From Sitta carolinensis (Eukaryota; Chordata; Aves; Passeriformes; Sittidae): a stretch of DNA of 64,000 nucleotides. The stretch is taken from positions 11,247,501 to 11,311,500 of the forward strand of contig CM063290.1 in NCBI GenBank assembly GCA_032173965.1, read 5' to 3'. Numbering within the stretch: the first letter of the stretch is position 1; the number at the start of each line of letters is the position of its first letter. The notes beneath the pieces are model-generated. The model was not told the DNA's origin, did not search any database, and saw only the letters and a program-made list of their open reading frames with translations. This document shows, piece by piece, positions 61,082-64,000 of the stretch. A program made the position numbers and the translations under genes.

Positions 61082-64000
61082 CCTCTGTTATTGGAAACCA
61101 TGGGAAATTCACCTAGGAGTGAATACAGACTTCTCTGGTTTAAGCACTAAGACAAAAGCTTTTCAAGGATCAGCCATTTCACCACCAAATGAAAACAGCT
61201 CAAAAATATATTAAGGACATTTGAAGAGTTTTGGTAATAAAATAAAACATTTAATAAAGAATACTTTGCAGTTCTGTATTGTATTTCAGCAGTGATTTAC
61301 CATCAGGGTGCTGCCTGGATATTGCAAAGAAAGGTTTACTATGAATACAATAGATAATAAATTAAAGAGATTAAATCTCATCCCTGAGTATATGAGTTAA
61401 TAAAAGATCCCCATAATACTTCTGTAATACAGGAAGTATAAAAGACAATAGTAAAAGTATAAAGTGGAAATAGAATGTTATGAAGTGACTAACTAATCAG
61501 TGGATTAATGGATGGCCAGTGTGAACAAAGTCCTGCTGGCAGCTCACATAGACCTCAGCACAGCTCACTGTTGTATGTGGAGAATAAAACTGACCTTGAT
61601 ATGAAGGGCTGCAAAAAGTCTGAATGCACTTCCCTGAAATGCATTGCATAAAATTAATTCCATCATTAATAACTGACCCATGTTTTCCATTCTGAGGAAT
61701 CCAATTCACCTTCTGGCAATCCACTGACCAAGAAGCAGAATAGTTTCTGGAACAGGAGGAGAAAGTGGAACTGCATTATATTGCTAGCTGTTCTCTCAAT
61801 ACAGAGAGACTAGGGTAGATCCATATCAATAGCAGTCTTTCAGGGGAATTTGCCATCAGAGTTTGGATATCTTAGTACCTGTAGAAACCTAACTCAAATG
61901 TATTGTCCAAATTAGTTGTTAGCAGATAGGAAGCTCATGCTTTGGCCTCTGACAGCCTTTAACCCCTGCTTTTTGATTCCTCAGACTGTAAGTCTACTGG
62001 AAATTGCTCTGCTTGTCTCTGACAGCACACACTTTCCTAGCAGCCTGTTTTTCTGGGGCTTTCAGGCATTTGTGAATCACTTCTATTCTTAACAAAGCAA
62101 TATATAGAACTGGAATGGGTGTCTTCCCAAATTAATCTTTGAAACCACTGCTACGTTTCTCTTTTTTTTTCATCTATGTCCTTTAGGATAGATGGTTTCT
62201 GAAAAGATGGGCATGTGTGCATGTACGTGTACACATGTATGTACAGACTCAGAGACACATATTTAACATCCAATCTGTCCAAATGTAAGTTTTGAAAAAT
62301 ATCAAATCTATTACTCAGAGATCATAAGAGGATTGAAATTATAAAACTTTTTTAAACATATGTTATTTTGAGTTCAATGTATACTTGCTTCAAGCCTGCT
62401 CTGTGCAACCATGGAGATGAGAAAAGTACTTTCAGAAAATGAAAGCCGGAAAATTTTAAACAGGATAATTCTAGTAGCTGGGGCTGTAAGTGGCTTATTA
62501 AGAAGTCTTGGAACTTAGACTGATGTGGCAAATTTGACAACAGTGAATATGAAATAGATTTGCAGAATGCAGTTGTGTGACCCTGGTTACCTGTCAGCTG
62601 TCAGGATGCAAATTTCCCTGTATGGCTGCGAGCTGGCTTCATTTCTTATGTCTTGTTCTTCTGTTTATTACCTTCTCCTTCTTAGATAATGGAAAAGATG
62701 AAAGCTGTCACATTTTCTCCTTTTGAAAGTCTCATGTGCAAGGATAATTCACTGGCGAATGAAGCAGTGAACCTGGAACAAAACAGGTCCAAAGCACTGC
62801 TATTTCACTGGGGTCTGACCACAGACACTGTGTGTTAGATCAGCAACTCCAGGGAATACAAGGCTAGGAAAACTGGACAAACATAGGTTACAGGACTCTA
62901 GGAGAGGGATAGGATTTTAAAGAAAGTGTGTCTGGAATTAACATCAGAGTCTGTCAAACACTGGAGAAATCTAAGCAAGTATGGAGAGAGAGAAAGACTG
63001 AGATTTGGCATTTAAAGGGGTATTTTGCTTTGACTGTTGGAAGAGGATCATGCTGCTCTGTGGAATGCTCGCATCAATCCAGAGAGCGTCCCTACTGCAG
63101 TGAGGAATCAAAGCACAGGCATTCATGGAGTGTTGTCTTGCCTTGAATTGTTCTTTTTATTTAGTGCCAGGCAATGAGGAATGGTGTTTAGAAACCAGCA
63201 AGTTAGAGGTTTCTGAATAGTTATGAAGTTCAGGAGGATAATGTAACCTTCAGCCAATGTTGAATTGGAGGAATTGGCCAGGGGGGATTTAGGCTCTCTA
63301 GTCCTGTTTCTGCAAAGCAAGGAGAGCAGTCTCCAGAAAACATTTCCAGGAGAACAGGTTGGGACTTATCAAGGAGGCAGAGGAAGCCCATGCCCCTGCC
63401 ATCACCAAGGTGGCATCTGGGGCTCCCAGCCAATGCTAATGGCTCTGTGGGTGACTTGGTGGCTGTGCCAGCTCCACACCAGCTCTGCTGGCTCAACGCT
63501 GCTGCTGGGGAGGCTCCTGCAGAGTCAGAGCGCGATGGTGCTGAAAGCACCAGCTCACTATGAATATATAAGTAGCTCACTGCATTCAATTAGCAGAAAA
63601 TTTGGTTTGTCTCATTGCTGAACAATTGCAATGTGGAGAAATTTAATTTTATGGTGGCTGAGATCCTTTTGTATGAAATGACAAACTAAGGAAACTCCAG
63701 CAGTACAGTTATCTATCATGAAGCTATTTTACTATTCCTTCTACTATATAAATGGCACAGTGAAAAAATCCCTTATTAGTTTAGAGAGCAACAGTACCCT
63801 TTCATTAACATTAGAGGATTGAAATTAGTTGTACAGTCCTTGCACTGCCTGGTCATGATAGAAAGTCTCGCTCTCAATTAATAGCAGATAATTTCACCAA
63901 AAGCCACGTTTCCGCATGTTGGGACCATCAGGAACTCCCAGGCCCCTCTTCATGGCAAAGAAAAGGATGTAAGTTGCACCCAGTGGGGGGACTTTTTCTC
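61082..64000. other. Intergenic sequence to the window end
   Basis: AT-rich, with the alternating purine-pyrimidine tract at 62211. No supported gene. The last 400 bases are AT-rich with ATTA motifs and resemble conserved non-coding sequence, but this is not testable here. Confidence 0.55.
62211..62245 (+). repeat. 35-base alternating purine-pyrimidine tract
   Basis: From 62211 to 62245 every step alternates purine and pyrimidine (GCATGTGTGCATGTACGTGT and so on), without being a simple repeat. Such tracts can adopt Z-DNA. Confidence 0.85.

Noticed and set aside
63265..63621. 118-codon + strand frame and a similar antisense frame
   Set aside because: No homology recognised and overlapping frames on both strands in GC-richer sequence.
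25518..64000. FGF12 exons on the minus strand, expected downstream by mammalian synteny
   Set aside because: None of the conserved FGF12 peptides (for example the [20 protein letters not shown] region) appears in any frame.
1..64000. tRNA genes, CRISPR arrays, operons or other prokaryotic-type systems
   Set aside because: No tRNA T-loop pattern in context, no spaced direct repeats, and clear vertebrate gene structure.

Overview
This is a vertebrate nuclear genome window, almost certainly from a bird and probably a songbird. The evidence is GT-AG introns, long non-coding stretches, a CR1 LINE fragment with the typical avian 3' end at about 45.6 kb, and three solo retroviral LTRs whose sequence resembles families I know from passerine genomes. 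The songbird assignment is inference; the avian/sauropsid assignment is firm.

The only protein-coding gene I can support is CCDC50 (coiled-coil domain containing 50, also called Ymer), on the + strand. Its 5' end, about 38 codons in the first exon or exons, lies to the left of the window. Ten coding exons run from 439 to 19252, all with GT-AG junctions and compatible phases. One, at 11898-12593, is a 696-base symmetric (phase 1-1) exon that matches the long-isoform cassette exon of mammalian CCDC50. With that exon the window encodes about 496 residues; without it, about 264. Adding the missing N-terminus gives a short form close to the human short form of 306 residues. A long 3' UTR follows and probably ends after the AATAAA at 24955. 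The protein is a ubiquitin-binding cytoplasmic adaptor, and a short [DE]IAxxL-type (MIU-like) helix recurs along it, about one per exon.

The remaining ~39 kb (about 25-64 kb) looks like a gene desert. In mammals the CCDC50-FGF12 interval is also gene-poor. I found no convincing coding exon there. It holds a CpG-dense island at 57222-57465 followed by a strong splice-donor sequence at 57608, which may be the promoter and first exon of an unrecognised transcript. It also holds CR1 fragments, a solo LTR, a 46-base minisatellite in three copies, several perfect short inverted repeats, a 35-base alternating purine-pyrimidine tract, and AT-rich homeodomain-motif-rich segments that could be conserved enhancers.

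The three solo LTRs (5531-5948, 12641-13229, 60477-61076) are each flanked by a short target-site duplication readable in the sequence (CTCCA, GACCTT, AATAA). The second sits only 41 bases beyond the splice donor of the CCDC50 cassette exon, in antisense orientation, and is one of the more interesting local arrangements. No tRNA, rRNA, CRISPR or prokaryotic-type system was found, and I did not find a clearly novel biological system.
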